Shown here: positions 33,589 through 42,761 of the stretch, one piece after another | Position numbering within the stretch: position 1 is the stretch's first letter | How the letters are laid out: every line of letters starts with the position of its first letter | Origin: Bacillus massilinigeriensis | GTDB taxonomy: Bacteria > Bacillota > Bacilli > Bacillales > Cytobacillaceae | Length of the DNA: 64,000 nt | Reading direction: 5' to 3' | Assembly: GCF_900111815.1 (NCBI RefSeq) | Contig: NZ_LT630004.1 | Span: forward strand, 1,286,320-1,350,319 | The notes under the pieces: generated by a model | What the model was told of the DNA's origin: nothing | The model's input: only the letters and a program-made list of their open reading frames with translations | Databases searched by the model: none | Program-made: the position numbers and the translations under genes

Positions 33589-33930
33589 TTGAGAAATCCC
33601 GCTGTATTTGACTATGCCTTTCTACGCTCTTTCATTACCCCGATTTAAAGGGGATCTCTTCGACTTTACAATCTACAAATTTCACCTGGTGATGGAATGA
33701 ATTGAAATCAACTAGTTAGAAGGAATAGCATACACTAAAGCAGAATGGTTGATATATTCGACTCTAAATGAGGCAAACGAAAAAAATGAGGAAGAAGAAG
33801 CTGTGGGTGTATGCAGGCTTTCTTTGGTTTTTATTTTCTTCTAGAATAAAAGGAAGTATTTTTGAAAATGAACCCCTCCTGTACCCGATATAATAAGGCG
33901 AGCAGGAGGGGATAGATAAAAAGATATCAA
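33589..33930. other. Gene-free stretch with a GC-rich hairpin
   Basis: CCCCTCCTG (33873-33881) and CAGGAGGGG (33903-33911) form a perfect 9-bp stem with a 21-base loop, 20 bases after the LOG gene's stop on its strand; it may terminate that transcript. A 35-codon ORF (MRKKKLWVYAGFLWFLFSS..., 33786-33893) runs through it, but its ribosome site is weak. Nothing else is recognised. Confidence 0.45.
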
Positions 33931-34512
33931 TTAAGTTTGACTCTTTAAAATATACGTTTTTATTTCAGGCGGTTGATATGCAGCAAAAAGGTCGAGTAGT
34001 CCAGCAGGATCTTCGCTAACAAGGGCCATTGACCTGTATTTCTCTTGAAGGAATTGTTCATCGGCCATATGGTTCAAGAGCGCAACTAGTGGGTCGTAAT
34101 AACGATTGATGTTTAATAACCCGCAAGGTTTTTTATGCAGTCCAAGCTGTGCCCATGTAAAGATTTCGAAGAATTCCTCCATCGTTCCGGCTCCGCCTGG
34201 CAAGACAATAAATCCATCAGCATATTCCGCCATTTTTGCCTTTCGCTCATGCATAGACTGAACAATAATAAGTTCTGTTAGGTTTTGGTGTGAAATTTCC
34301 CGTTTATCTAAAAAATCGGGCATAACTCCAATGACTTTTCCTCCTGCATCTAGCACTGCGTCTGCAACACTGCCCATTAAACCAACGCTAGCGCCTCCAT
34401 ATACAAGAGTAATGTTTCGTTTAGCTAGTTCTTTCCCTAGCAATCTAGCACTTTCGATGTATTTAGGTGACGCACCATTGCTCGACCCGCAAAAAATTGC
34501 CAATGATTTCAT
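33931..34512 (-). CDS. LOG-family protein (YvdD-like)
   Basis: A 193-residue Rossmann-like protein of the LOG/TIGR00730 family. IFCGSSNGASPKYIE opens it; VYGGASVGLMGSVADAVLDAGGKVIGV and the motif PGGAGTMEEFFE with the catalytic Glu and an upstream MHERKAKM Arg are present. Characterised members hydrolyse cytokinin nucleotides or other nucleoside monophosphates to release the base and ribose phosphate; many were once called lysine decarboxylases. GGAGG precedes ATG at 34512. It is transcribed alone, away from the cotJ operon. Confidence 0.92.
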   Translation of the reverse strand: MKSLAIFCGSSNGASPKYIESARLLGKELAKRNITLVYGGASVGLMGSVADAVLDAGGKVIGVMPDFLDKREISHQNLTELIIVQSMHERKAKMAEYADGFIVLPGGAGTMEEFFEIFTWAQLGLHKKPCGLLNINRYYDPLVALLNHMADEQFLQEKYRSMALVSEDPAGLLDLFAAYQPPEIKTYILKSQT

Positions 34513-34627
34513 TTTTTGGCCTCCTATAGTGTTCTATAATAAAGTATATCCTATCGTATTTGGATATTAAATAGAAACACCTAAAAGCGAAGCTGAAAAG
34601 TGCAACTTAGTTTTCAATAGTATTTTT

Positions 34628-34660
34628 AACGCTCCTGCGCAAAGCTGCGGGAGCGTTTGT
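34628..34660 (+). terminator. Terminator-like hairpin upstream of cotJA
   Basis: AACGCTCC pairs with GGAGCGTT, with an inner GC pairing, and is followed by a T-rich stretch on the plus strand. No plus-strand gene lies before it, so it would stop stray transcripts antisense to the LOG gene, or attenuate the cotJ leader. Confidence 0.55.
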
Positions 34661-34730
34661 TTATCTGGATTTGCATAGTCCAAGCCGTAGAGGAATAGGA
34701 TAGTATAACTTCAAAAAAGGAAGTGTTAGC

Positions 34731-34967
34731 ATGGATGATCGTGAGCAAATGTTTTATACAAGAATGAAGAGTTACAAACCATACCATAGCCCGTTTGACC
34801 CCTGCCGTCCTATTGGAAAAAAATTCTACTCAACACCTCCAAACCTTTATTTTGGATTTCAGCCGCCTGACCTGCCGCAATATGATCCACACGAGGCGCT
34901 TAGGAAAGGGACATTATGGCCGGTTTTCTGGGATTTCTATGAAAATCCTTATGAAGCGAAGGGGTGA
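34731..34967 (+). CDS. cotJA: Spore coat protein CotJA
   Basis: A 78-residue protein rich in Pro, Tyr and Phe. [28 protein letters not shown] and [24 protein letters not shown] are CotJA features. It is an inner-coat component of the cotJ operon, made in the mother cell under SigE in B. subtilis. GGAAGTG precedes ATG. It overlaps a GTG codon and is followed by cotJB after five bases. A SigE-like promoter is plausible at about 34690-34715 (ATAGTATAAC) but not certain. Confidence 0.92.
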   Translation: MDDREQMFYTRMKSYKPYHSPFDPCRPIGKKFYSTPPNLYFGFQPPDLPQYDPHEALRKGTLWPVFWDFYENPYEAKG

Positions 34968-34972
34968 GAGAA

Positions 34973-35233
34973 ATGCATAGTCTGCCAAAAAATTATTATG
35001 AAGAACTGGAAGCAATACAGGCGGTTGATTTTGTGCTTGTTGAACTGACTTTGTATCTGGATACTCACCCGGATGATCAAAATGCTATCCAGCAATTTAA
35101 TCAATATGCTCAATACAGCAATCAGTTGAAGCGGGCTTTTGAAGCCCAGTTTGGTCCCTTGCAACAATATGGTAACAGCTTATCTGATAAGAATTGGAGC
35201 TGGGGGAGAGCTCCTTGGCCATGGCAAATATAA
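34973..35233 (+). CDS. cotJB: Spore coat protein CotJB
   Basis: An 86-residue protein with [32 protein letters not shown], a CotJB helical signature, and a Trp-rich end ([11 protein letters not shown]). It is needed for coat incorporation of CotJC. ATG at 34973 is chosen because AAGGGGTGAG lies just upstream; the GTG at 34964 overlaps the cotJA stop and lacks a ribosome site. Middle gene of cotJABC. Confidence 0.92.
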   Translation: MHSLPKNYYEELEAIQAVDFVLVELTLYLDTHPDDQNAIQQFNQYAQYSNQLKRAFEAQFGPLQQYGNSLSDKNWSWGRAPWPWQI

Positions 35234-35248
35234 GGAGGTCGCATTACG

Positions 35249-35818
35249 ATGTGGGTATATGAGAAAAAATTGCAGTACCCTGTAAAAGTAAGCACATGCA
35301 ATCCAACTCTTGCAAAGTACTTGATAGAGCAGTACGGGGGAGCGGATGGGGAGCTTGCTGCTGCCCTTCGCTATCTTAACCAGCGTTATACTATTCCGGA
35401 TAAGGTTGTCGGTTTGCTAACAGATATCGGTACAGAGGAATTCGCCCATTTAGAAATGATTGCAACAATGATTTATAAACTTACGAAAGATGCAACGCCA
35501 CAGCAGCTTAGAGATGCAGGCCTTGGTGAGCATTATGCCGATCATGATTCAGCCTTGTTCTACCATAACGCTGCAGGAGTACCTTTTACAGCAACGTACA
35601 TACAGGCGAAGGGAGATCCAATCGCAGACCTATACGAGGATATTGCTGCGGAAGAGAAGGCAAGGGCGACATATCAATGGCTCATTAATATGTCGGATGA
35701 TCCTGATTTGAATGATGGACTTAGATTCCTTAGGGAGAGGGAAGTAATCCATTCTCAGCGTTTTCGAGAGGCTGTCGAAATTCTAAAAGAAGAGCGTGGA
35801 AAGAAAAAAGTGTTTTAA
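35249..35818 (+). CDS. cotJC: Spore coat protein CotJC (Mn catalase family)
   Basis: A 189-residue ferritin-like protein related to manganese catalases. Metal-ligand helices are visible: YGGADGELAAALRYLNQ, DIGTEEFAHLEMIATM, DIAAEEKARATYQWL and REREVIHSQRFREA. It is shorter than the 278-residue catalase at 3277 and lacks its C-terminal tail. Coat-associated, it may protect spores from peroxide. GGAGG precedes ATG. A terminator follows. Confidence 0.93.
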   Translation: MWVYEKKLQYPVKVSTCNPTLAKYLIEQYGGADGELAAALRYLNQRYTIPDKVVGLLTDIGTEEFAHLEMIATMIYKLTKDATPQQLRDAGLGEHYADHDSALFYHNAAGVPFTATYIQAKGDPIADLYEDIAAEEKARATYQWLINMSDDPDLNDGLRFLREREVIHSQRFREAVEILKEERGKKKVF

Positions 35819-35825
35819 CTTGTAA

Positions 35826-35856
35826 AAGCCCGACAAAAATAAGAGTCGGGTTTTTT
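35826..35856 (+). terminator. Terminator of cotJABC
   Basis: AAGCCCGAC pairs with GTCGGGTTT (one wobble) and runs into six Ts, eight bases after the cotJC stop. Confidence 0.85.
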
Positions 35857-36089
35857 CAAGACTTTCTTTGTCATCAAGCAAGCTATCAAGCTTTTGTTCT
35901 ATTCGCTGCAATTGGGATTGTCTCTTTTTAATCGTTTTGATAAGTAGCACGAAGCGAGTAAGTAAACGTAAACTAGAAAAAAAGAAAAAAAACCATCGCT
36001 AATATTTATTTCCATTTTATTCACCAATGAGTTAATTACACACGAATGGGGAGGAAAATTCCCCAATTATGCTATCTCCTATATTTCTA

Positions 36090-37007
36090 TTAGATTGGAA
36101 TGGTTATTTTTTCAGCTAGATGAGGGAAGTCAATAAACGGATTTCGATTTCCTTGAATTTGATAGATGGCGGCATTTCGATGCTTTTCATACAAACTTAC
36201 AGGGTTTTCTTTATTCCATTTAATGAGAAGGGGTATATCTACGTCTTCCTGGAATTCTCTCTTAACTGTTTCAGGGTAGCGCAGAAAATAATATAGCATG
36301 GCTCTTGCGGCAAGGCCTTTACCGTGCTCCGGTTCGAAACGGCTTTCTGCAGCAACGCCACAATTATTTTGAATAGGCTCATCAGGATTTTCTGGGATAT
36401 ATTCTGGAAAATCTGCATAATGAAAGTTGGAGCGACTGGAATTGCATTTTGGATCACAAGTAAATAAATGGTGCAAATCACCTTTCATGGGTTCAGTTCC
36501 GCCGAACCAGGATTGCGGAACAATATGCTCTGCATTGAATTTAATCCGCCATTCAAACGCCTCCAAATTAGAATATGCCGGGTCCTCTTTTTGAATTAGT
36601 TGTTGAATTTCGGCATACTTTTGGCGAATGTAGTCAGTGTCTTCAATGATAATTTCTTCCGGATTCTTTTTTTCGCCGGAATAGACACTTTTTAATGAGC
36701 CATCCGGATGCAAATCGACCCAAGTATATAAGTACAGGTCTTTACTGACAGAATACGGTATTCGATTTACATGAGTATTTTCTAAAAGCCCGCATAGGTC
36801 TGTGAAAGTTGGAGTCTGCTTCCAGTCGGGACCGCCAATTTTCTTATAATATTCTGCAATATCAGCTTGGTCTGTTTCTTCATCATAATAATTCTCCCGA
36901 TCTTCGCGAAGCTTTTTTTGATTTTCCCTAAGGAAATCAAGCTGTTTCTGTAAATCTACAAATTCTGTGATTTTCAGTGTGGAAAACTTCTTTAGTATTT
37001 TCCCCAT
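36090..37007 (-). CDS. Endonuclease I family nuclease, no signal peptide
   Basis: A 305-residue protein. The nuclease core is FNAEHIVPQSWFGGTEPMKGDLHHLFTCDPKCNSSRSN, with the catalytic His of EHIVPQS and the DLHHLF motif of the Endonuclease I/Bsn family, and later CGVAAESRFEPEHGKGLAARAMLYYFLRYP. Most relatives are secreted; here the N-terminus (MGKILKKFSTLKITEF) is not a signal peptide and is followed by a charged coiled-coil-like region (residues 20-50). It could thus act inside the cell or be released by lysis. ATG at 37007 follows a weak ribosome site. It is monocistronic. Confidence 0.85.
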   Translation of the reverse strand: MGKILKKFSTLKITEFVDLQKQLDFLRENQKKLREDRENYYDEETDQADIAEYYKKIGGPDWKQTPTFTDLCGLLENTHVNRIPYSVSKDLYLYTWVDLHPDGSLKSVYSGEKKNPEEIIIEDTDYIRQKYAEIQQLIQKEDPAYSNLEAFEWRIKFNAEHIVPQSWFGGTEPMKGDLHHLFTCDPKCNSSRSNFHYADFPEYIPENPDEPIQNNCGVAAESRFEPEHGKGLAARAMLYYFLRYPETVKREFQEDVDIPLLIKWNKENPVSLYEKHRNAAIYQIQGNRNPFIDFPHLAEKITIPI

Positions 37008-37092
37008 TAGCGCACCATCCTTGTATGTTATAGGCTTTCTCCGATGATATTCGTCATAAACTAGGGATATACCTGCTGTAAAATAGGAAAAA

Positions 37093-37111
37093 CCGCATTC
37101 TAAGAATGCGG
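37093..37111 (-). terminator. Terminator of ctaB
   Basis: CCGCATTC and GAATGCGG pair around TAA and are followed on the minus strand by TTTTTCCTATTTT. It lies eight bases after the ctaB stop. Confidence 0.8.
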
Positions 37112-37119
37112 CAAAGTTA

Positions 37120-38037
37120 TTAAAGGAAAACTCCCACTATGGAAAATAAAGTCACAAATGCAAAGAGACCTGTTATGTGGATTAAGGAATATAGAAACAT
37201 CGTCCTAGCCCATTTTTTACTATCCATTTTCCTGTGACCTAATATACTCAGCACAAGCCAACAAATATTAAGAAGCAAAGCTGCACCCAGCAATACAGGA
37301 CTGACGGGGAGGAAGAGGAAGCTTGCTGCAATGAGCAAAACCAGATAAAAATTCGTCTGTTTATATGTCCTTCTCATCCCTTTGATAACTGGGAGCATTG
37401 GTACTTTTGCATTTCGGTATTCTTCTTCTTTCCGAATGGCGATGGAATAGAAATGAGGCATTTGCCATATCAGCGTCATTGCAAACAAGCCTAAAATTGC
37501 AGGATCCGTTATATTGGTGCTAACTGCTGTCCAGCCAATTAATGGCGGCATGGCACCTGAAATGCTTCCAATCTCCGTATTATAAATGGTTCTTCTTTTG
37601 CTCCACATGGTGTACGGGAAAACATAAAAGAACAATCCAAGAAAACCGAATAGCGCAGCCAGCGGTTTAGCAATGTAAAGTGCATACAAACCTACGGTTG
37701 TCATCAGGAGGCCGAGTATTAAAACGGATCTAAAACTCACTTCTCCAATGACGGTAGGTCTCTCCTTCGTCCGCTCCATAAGAGAATCTATATCACGATC
37801 GTAAAGATTGTTGAACGCACCTGCTGCACCGATGATAAGGGATGACCCGCAGAGAGCTAATATAATATCCCATAGCTCATTCCAAGGATTTACCGAGTTT
37901 ACATATAGTGAGAGCGACAGTCCTGCGACCACCGCTAGTAAATTCGATTTGATAATTCCTGTTTTTATTGTAGCCCCCAATATTTTCAAAGACAATAATG
38001 GATGGATTGCAGAGAAAGTGTTCTTCTCTCCCCTCAT
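37120..38037 (-). CDS. ctaB: Heme O synthase (protoheme IX farnesyltransferase)
   Basis: A 305-residue UbiA-type prenyltransferase with about nine membrane helices. The two Asp-rich motifs are NNLYDRDIDSLMERTKERP (near residue 70) and a second region, YRNAKVPMLPVIKG, typical of CtaB. It adds farnesyl to heme B to make heme O for terminal oxidases. ATG at 38037, after AAGGGTGG, matches family starts; the longer ORF adds 17 poorly fitting residues. It stands alone here, away from the cta oxidase genes. Confidence 0.92.
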   Translation of the reverse strand: MRGEKNTFSAIHPLLSLKILGATIKTGIIKSNLLAVVAGLSLSLYVNSVNPWNELWDIILALCGSSLIIGAAGAFNNLYDRDIDSLMERTKERPTVIGEVSFRSVLILGLLMTTVGLYALYIAKPLAALFGFLGLFFYVFPYTMWSKRRTIYNTEIGSISGAMPPLIGWTAVSTNITDPAILGLFAMTLIWQMPHFYSIAIRKEEEYRNAKVPMLPVIKGMRRTYKQTNFYLVLLIAASFLFLPVSPVLLGAALLLNICWLVLSILGHRKMDSKKWARTMFLYSLIHITGLFAFVTLFSIVGVFL

Positions 38038-38327
38038 TTTAACCACCCTTTCTATTCTATTTATACTGTGACAATTTTCATTATACATGAAATAGGGGTT
38101 TTAGATGAAATTTGTGCTCATTTTAATAAGATCAAGAAGCAGCCTCAAGCTAACTGCCTATTCTATCCTGACCACTGCATTAGATCCAGTGGAAGACATC
38201 TATATTTTTTTAAAAAAATCACTAATTATCCGTTGACAAATAGTCGTTATAGATGATATTATTTAGTATTTTGCTTTTCATCTAACTTAATGTTATAATG
38301 AAAATAGACGATTCGGAGGTGGGATTT

Positions 38328-38804
38328 TTGTTCGAAGTTGGCGATCATATTATCTATCCTATGCATGGTGCAGGTATTATTGAAGAGATTGAGGATAAGG
38401 AAGTACTTGGCGAAATTAGACGATATTATGTGATTAATATCCCGGTTGATAACATGCAAGTAATGATTCCTGTGAATAGGGTGGAAAAATCTCATATTCG
38501 CGCGATTACAGACAAACTTGTACTGAAATCGGTTCTGGAGGTCTTTCGCAACGGAAAAACAGATCAAACCTTATCATGGAAAGATCGTTTTAAAATGAAC
38601 ACCGAGAAAGTTAAGAACGGAAAACTTAAAGATGTTGCGGAAGTAGTGAGGGATTTAAAAAGAATACACGAGATTAAGCCATTGAACTCTAGTGAAAAGC
38701 AACTTTTTGAAAGTGCAAAGAAGCTGCTAATTGGTGAAGTAAGCCTTGTAAACGGAATTTCAAATGTACAGGCAACAGAATTATTAAGAACGAATTTTTC
38801 TTAA
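38328..38804 (+). CDS. CarD-family transcription regulator
   Basis: A 158-residue CarD/CdnL-like protein. The N-terminal RNA-polymerase-interacting Tudor-like domain is FEVGDHIIYPMHGAGIIEEIE...YYVINIPVDNMQVMIPV; the C-terminal helical part contains SWKDRFKMNTEKVKNGKLKDVAEVVRDL, the usual DNA-interacting half. Such proteins bind the polymerase beta subunit and alter open-complex stability. TTG at 38328 has GGAGGTGGG five to six bases upstream and matches family N-termini. Single gene. Confidence 0.9.
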   Translation: MFEVGDHIIYPMHGAGIIEEIEDKEVLGEIRRYYVINIPVDNMQVMIPVNRVEKSHIRAITDKLVLKSVLEVFRNGKTDQTLSWKDRFKMNTEKVKNGKLKDVAEVVRDLKRIHEIKPLNSSEKQLFESAKKLLIGEVSLVNGISNVQATELLRTNFS

Positions 38805-38922
38805 TCTGCTTTGCACCGGCCAGCATGCGCATCCGGCAGGCTGACTGGTCCTATTTTTAGGACTAATACCTCATGAAAAAACAGCCTGGCAAGCCGTTTT
38901 TTTTTTGCGAAAAAAGATAAAA

Positions 38923-38946
38923 ACAGGCCCCCTAGAAGGAGCCTGT
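38923..38946 (-). terminator. Terminator of the cold shock gene
   Basis: ACAGGC and GCCTGT pair, with inner CC/GG pairs, and a T-tract follows on the minus strand. It lies 15 bases after the csp stop. Confidence 0.75.
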
Positions 38947-38960
38947 CATCATAGCTGTTA

Positions 38961-39161
38961 TTAAGCTTTTTGAACGTTAGCAGCTTGTGGTCCACGAGCG
39001 CCTTGTTCTACTTCGAAAGTTACTTTTTCGCCTTCGTCTAATGATCTGAAGCCGTCAGACTGGATAGCGGAGAAATGTACGAATACGTCGTCTCCACCTT
39101 CGCGCTCGATGAATCCGAATCCTTTTTCTGCGTTAAACCATTTTACTGTACCTTGTTCCAT
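38961..39161 (-). CDS. Cold shock protein, CspB/CspD type
   Basis: A 66-residue cold shock domain. [15 protein letters not shown] holds RNP1 and DVFVHFSAI holds RNP2, followed by [23 protein letters not shown]. It binds single-stranded RNA and DNA and keeps mRNA unfolded at low temperature. GGAGG lies just before ATG. The upstream stretch of about 270 bases to the divergent pepF gene is long enough for the structured leader common to csp genes; no other gene is seen there. Confidence 0.96.
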   Translation of the reverse strand: MEQGTVKWFNAEKGFGFIEREGGDDVFVHFSAIQSDGFRSLDEGEKVTFEVEQGARGPQAANVQKA

Positions 39162-39437
39162 TTTGTTGACCTCCTAGTGTGCAACGCACACATGTGTTAC
39201 TATCCTTGCCCTTAGTGATCATTAAGACGAAAGTTGGAAACTTCTCAATCCTTTACACCGAACAAAAATAATTCTCTTACATCGTAACAGATAATGGAAA
39301 GGAATGCAAGTGGTGTATATCTTTTTTAGATTGTTTATTTTTAAACCGTTGAGGCATAAAGATAGAGAGTAGTTTCTTGTTTTCAGAATGGAGAGAAGGT
39401 TTAATGGTGATAGAACATAATTGGAAGGGGTTTTTAT

Positions 39438-41225
39438 ATGAAACAATATCAATCAAGAGAAGAAGTGCCCTTGCAGGAAAAATGGAACCTTGATGATATT
39501 TATCCTGACTTGAAGAGTTGGGAAAAAGATTACATAACGGTAGAAGGGTTGGCAGTGAAACTCTCGCATTTTGATGGTGCTATCAATAATGGAGGTGCAT
39601 TGTTTTCGTTCCTAAAAACGAGGGAAGAGCTCTCATACAAACTAAACCATCTTCATGCTTACAGTATGCTGAAAAGCGATGAGGATACGAGAAACACTGA
39701 AGCACAGGCGTTGAAAGAAAGGGTGCAAAGTCTTGGAGTGAAAATTAGCTCCGCAACGTCCTTCTTTATGCCGTTTCTTCTTAGCCAAGAGGAAGGTACC
39801 TTGAAACGTTTCATAGAAGAAGATTCTGGTTTAAAGTACTTTGAGGAAGATTTATGGGACTCTTTTCGTTATAAGGAGCACGTATTAGGAAAGAGTGAAG
39901 AAGCACTGCTTTCACAGCTTGGAGAGTCTCTCTCTGCTCCATCTGAGATTTTTGGCATGATCAATAATGCCGATATTCGTTTCGGGGAAGTAACAGGAGA
40001 AGAAGGAAAGAAAGTTGAATTAACCCGCGGCATGTATGCCAAATTAATTGAAGATGACAATAGGGATATCCGCCGCGAAGCATATAAGGCTTATTATCAG
40101 CCATATATCCAAAATAAAAACACAATTGCCGCTACTCTATCGGCAGCTGTAAAAAGCAATGCTAGGATGGCAAAGATAAGAAGCTATCCTTCTGCGCTTG
40201 AAAAGTCCTTGTTCAGTGATAATGTACCACGGCAAGTATATGAGAACCTCATTGAGTCTACTAAGGAAAATATCGCACCAATGCATCGGTATATCGCGAT
40301 TCGAAAAGAAAAGCTGGGACTTGACGAGTTGCGAGCATATGACTTGAGTGTTCCAATTGTGAAAGGAGTGAAGATAGAAATTCCTTACGAGGAAGCTTTC
40401 GAGACCATGCTGAAAGGACTCGCGCCTCTTGGAAAGGAATATATAGGCATTCTCGAGGAGTTTAGGGCGAAACGTTATTTAGACGTCCGTGAGACACCTG
40501 GGAAGCGTTCAGGGGCATATAATTTAGGAATATACGGTGTGCATCCATACATCCTGCTGAATCATAGGGATGACCTCGACAGCTTATTCACGCTCGTTCA
40601 TGAGTGCGGTCATGGGGTTCATAGCACCTTAAGCGGAAGGCATCAGCCGCAAATAAGCGCACGGTACAGTATTTTTGTTGCGGAAGTTGCTTCGACTGTA
40701 AATGAAATTCTCATGATTCACTACTTGCTCAATAACGAAAAAGATACGGAAGTAAAAAGACACCTATTGAACCACTTTATTGACCAGTATAAAGGCACAT
40801 TCTTTACGCAAGTCATGTTTGCGGAATTCGAATTAAAGACGCATGAGCTTGCGGAAAAGGGAGAACCGCTGAACGTTGAGGTGTTTAATTCTTTATATGA
40901 AGACCTTTTCAGAGAGTATAACGGAAGTGAAATCGTCTTTGATGAAGAGGTGAAATATGGTTGGTCTCGCATTCCGCATTTTTACCGTCCGTTTTATGTG
41001 TACAAATATGCTACAGGATATGCTTCCGCCATTCACCTGGCAAACAGAATTCTGAAAGGGGATAAGGAAACGATTGCAGCCTATCACGAATTCCTGCAAA
41101 GCGGCAGCAGCGACTATCCGTTAGAGTTGCTGAAGAAAACAGGTGTCGATCTAACGACTGCGGAACCAATCAATAGTGCACTTGCCCAGTTTACTGAGCT
41201 TGTAGAAGAATTTTCTAAGGCATAA
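39438..41225 (+). CDS. pepF: Oligoendopeptidase F
   Basis: A 595-residue M3B metallopeptidase. The zinc motif HECGH lies at residues 388-392 and is followed by the downstream Glu in VAEVASTVNEIL. Early parts (EKWNLDDIYPDLKSWEKD) and the end (YPLELLKKTGVDLT) match PepF. It cleaves short peptides in the cytoplasm. GGAAGGGG precedes ATG. It is monocistronic. Confidence 0.95.
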   Translation: MKQYQSREEVPLQEKWNLDDIYPDLKSWEKDYITVEGLAVKLSHFDGAINNGGALFSFLKTREELSYKLNHLHAYSMLKSDEDTRNTEAQALKERVQSLGVKISSATSFFMPFLLSQEEGTLKRFIEEDSGLKYFEEDLWDSFRYKEHVLGKSEEALLSQLGESLSAPSEIFGMINNADIRFGEVTGEEGKKVELTRGMYAKLIEDDNRDIRREAYKAYYQPYIQNKNTIAATLSAAVKSNARMAKIRSYPSALEKSLFSDNVPRQVYENLIESTKENIAPMHRYIAIRKEKLGLDELRAYDLSVPIVKGVKIEIPYEEAFETMLKGLAPLGKEYIGILEEFRAKRYLDVRETPGKRSGAYNLGIYGVHPYILLNHRDDLDSLFTLVHECGHGVHSTLSGRHQPQISARYSIFVAEVASTVNEILMIHYLLNNEKDTEVKRHLLNHFIDQYKGTFFTQVMFAEFELKTHELAEKGEPLNVEVFNSLYEDLFREYNGSEIVFDEEVKYGWSRIPHFYRPFYVYKYATGYASAIHLANRILKGDKETIAAYHEFLQSGSSDYPLELLKKTGVDLTTAEPINSALAQFTELVEEFSKA

Positions 41226-41398
41226 GAAAACTCCCCTTTCCTTCGTGGATTGGGGATTTTCTGTGGTTATATTTACCTTATCGGATTTAATTATTTTCGG
41301 AGTTTGCTCCTTACCGATTTAAAAATGGTCCGAATAATCAGCTTCCTCATATTTTTTCACAGCTTTGGGCATACTTTCGTTGAAGGATGGTGTCTGGG

Positions 41399-41962
41399 AT
41401 GAAGCGGAAGCTGATTGTAGTGTTAAGCCTTTCGTTTATTGCCTTTATGATTGGCTTATTTGTTTTTTATTGGATGAAGGATGATCAGTCTCGCTGGCAG
41501 GTAGCGCTTGGTGGGATTCTTGCAGGGGGACTGCCGCTTGTATTGCTATTTATGAAGAATATTCCTTTTAATATCCCAGTTCTACTGGGCTATTTTGTTT
41601 CCTTATTTTGTACGCTATATCTTGGATCGATTGCTGGGTTTTACTTGAAATTCAGCTGGTGGGATTCGACTCTCCATGTTTATAAGGGAATGTTAGTCGG
41701 CTTCGTTGCCATTGCGCTCTATTGTTATCACATACCTGAAACGAGCATAAAAGATGTTTCGCGCTGGATTCTCTTTCTCTTTATCTTGTCCCTTGCCGTG
41801 ATGTCCAGTGTTGTTTGGGAAATATATGAGTTCGTCGGTGATCGTCTCATCACCCATACGATGCAGCGCGGCGGAAATAAGGACACGATGTATGATTTGT
41901 TATGCGGCCTTGCAGGGGGGCTCGCCGTATCAGTCTATGGTATCACAAAGGTAAGAGCATGA
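41399..41962 (+). CDS. DUF2238-type membrane protein, first of a tandem pair
   Basis: A 187-residue protein with five to six membrane segments. Conserved motifs are SWWDSTLHVYKGMLVG, VVWEIYEFVGDRL and MQRGGNKDTMYDLLCGLAGG, the pattern of YjdF/DUF2238 proteins. The function is not known. ATG at 41399 is preferred over ATG at 41387, which sits on the ribosome site. The next gene, 13 bases downstream, is a paralogue. Confidence 0.78.
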   Translation: MKRKLIVVLSLSFIAFMIGLFVFYWMKDDQSRWQVALGGILAGGLPLVLLFMKNIPFNIPVLLGYFVSLFCTLYLGSIAGFYLKFSWWDSTLHVYKGMLVGFVAIALYCYHIPETSIKDVSRWILFLFILSLAVMSSVVWEIYEFVGDRLITHTMQRGGNKDTMYDLLCGLAGGLAVSVYGITKVRA

Positions 41963-41975
41963 TGGGGGTGTCAGG

Positions 41976-42548
41976 ATGAACCGAAAAACCGTCATTGCCG
42001 TAAGTGGCGGGTATGTCGTGTTTATGGCTTTACTGGCGTTTTATTACTATGGGCAGGATGAATCTTTCGAGACAATGGTTGCGGCAGGTGGAATCGCCTG
42101 CGGTGTTGTACCGCTTTTATTAGCAACTTTTACAAGGCTGCAGTTTCATTTGCCTCTTGTCGGATCATATATTGTGTTCCTATTTGCTTCGCAATACTTA
42201 GGCTCAATCAGAGGTTGGTACGGGCTTGGCTGGTGGGATACTTTTCTACACTTTTTTAGCGGAAGCTTGCTTTCCTATTTGGCAGTTGCTTTATATGAAC
42301 GTCTTGTTCGCAGGGGAGCTGGGGATCGCATTTCACCATGGTTTGTCTTCTTATTTACCTTTTCATTCGCGGTTCTTGGAGGTGTCATGTGGGAAGTATA
42401 CGAGTTTTCTGCCGACCAGTTATTTGGAATGACGCTCCAAGGGGGAGGCAACAAGGATACGATGATGGACTTGATTGCTGATTGTGCCGGAGGCTTGTTA
42501 ATCGCAATATTTGCCGCTATAAGGTCAAAGGCATTCAGGAAAAAATAG
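41976..42548 (+). CDS. DUF2238-type membrane protein, second of a tandem pair
   Basis: A 190-residue paralogue of the preceding protein. It shares GWWDTFLHFFSGSLL, VMWEVYEFSADQLFGMTLQGGGNKDTMMDLIADCAGG and the same order of membrane segments, with about half of the motif positions identical. GGGGGTG precedes ATG. A terminator-like GGCAGCC/GGCTGTC hairpin lies at about 42561-42590. The two may form a heteromer, by inference. Confidence 0.78.
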   Translation: MNRKTVIAVSGGYVVFMALLAFYYYGQDESFETMVAAGGIACGVVPLLLATFTRLQFHLPLVGSYIVFLFASQYLGSIRGWYGLGWWDTFLHFFSGSLLSYLAVALYERLVRRGAGDRISPWFVFLFTFSFAVLGGVMWEVYEFSADQLFGMTLQGGGNKDTMMDLIADCAGGLLIAIFAAIRSKAFRKK

Positions 42549-42761
42549 ACTAACATGATGAGGCAGCCATTCTGTAATTGAGGCTGTCTTATTTGTGTGT
42601 TTAATTTTGGCTAATTGGAAAACATTATGAAATTATATTGCATAAGTGTACAATAGGCGCATATAATCAAATTGTAAAAAGTTGAAAAATAAAAATACTT
42701 AAAATGCAACTTTTAAAGCATGACAAACGTCATAAATAAAAAAGGTAATGGTAAGGGGAAA

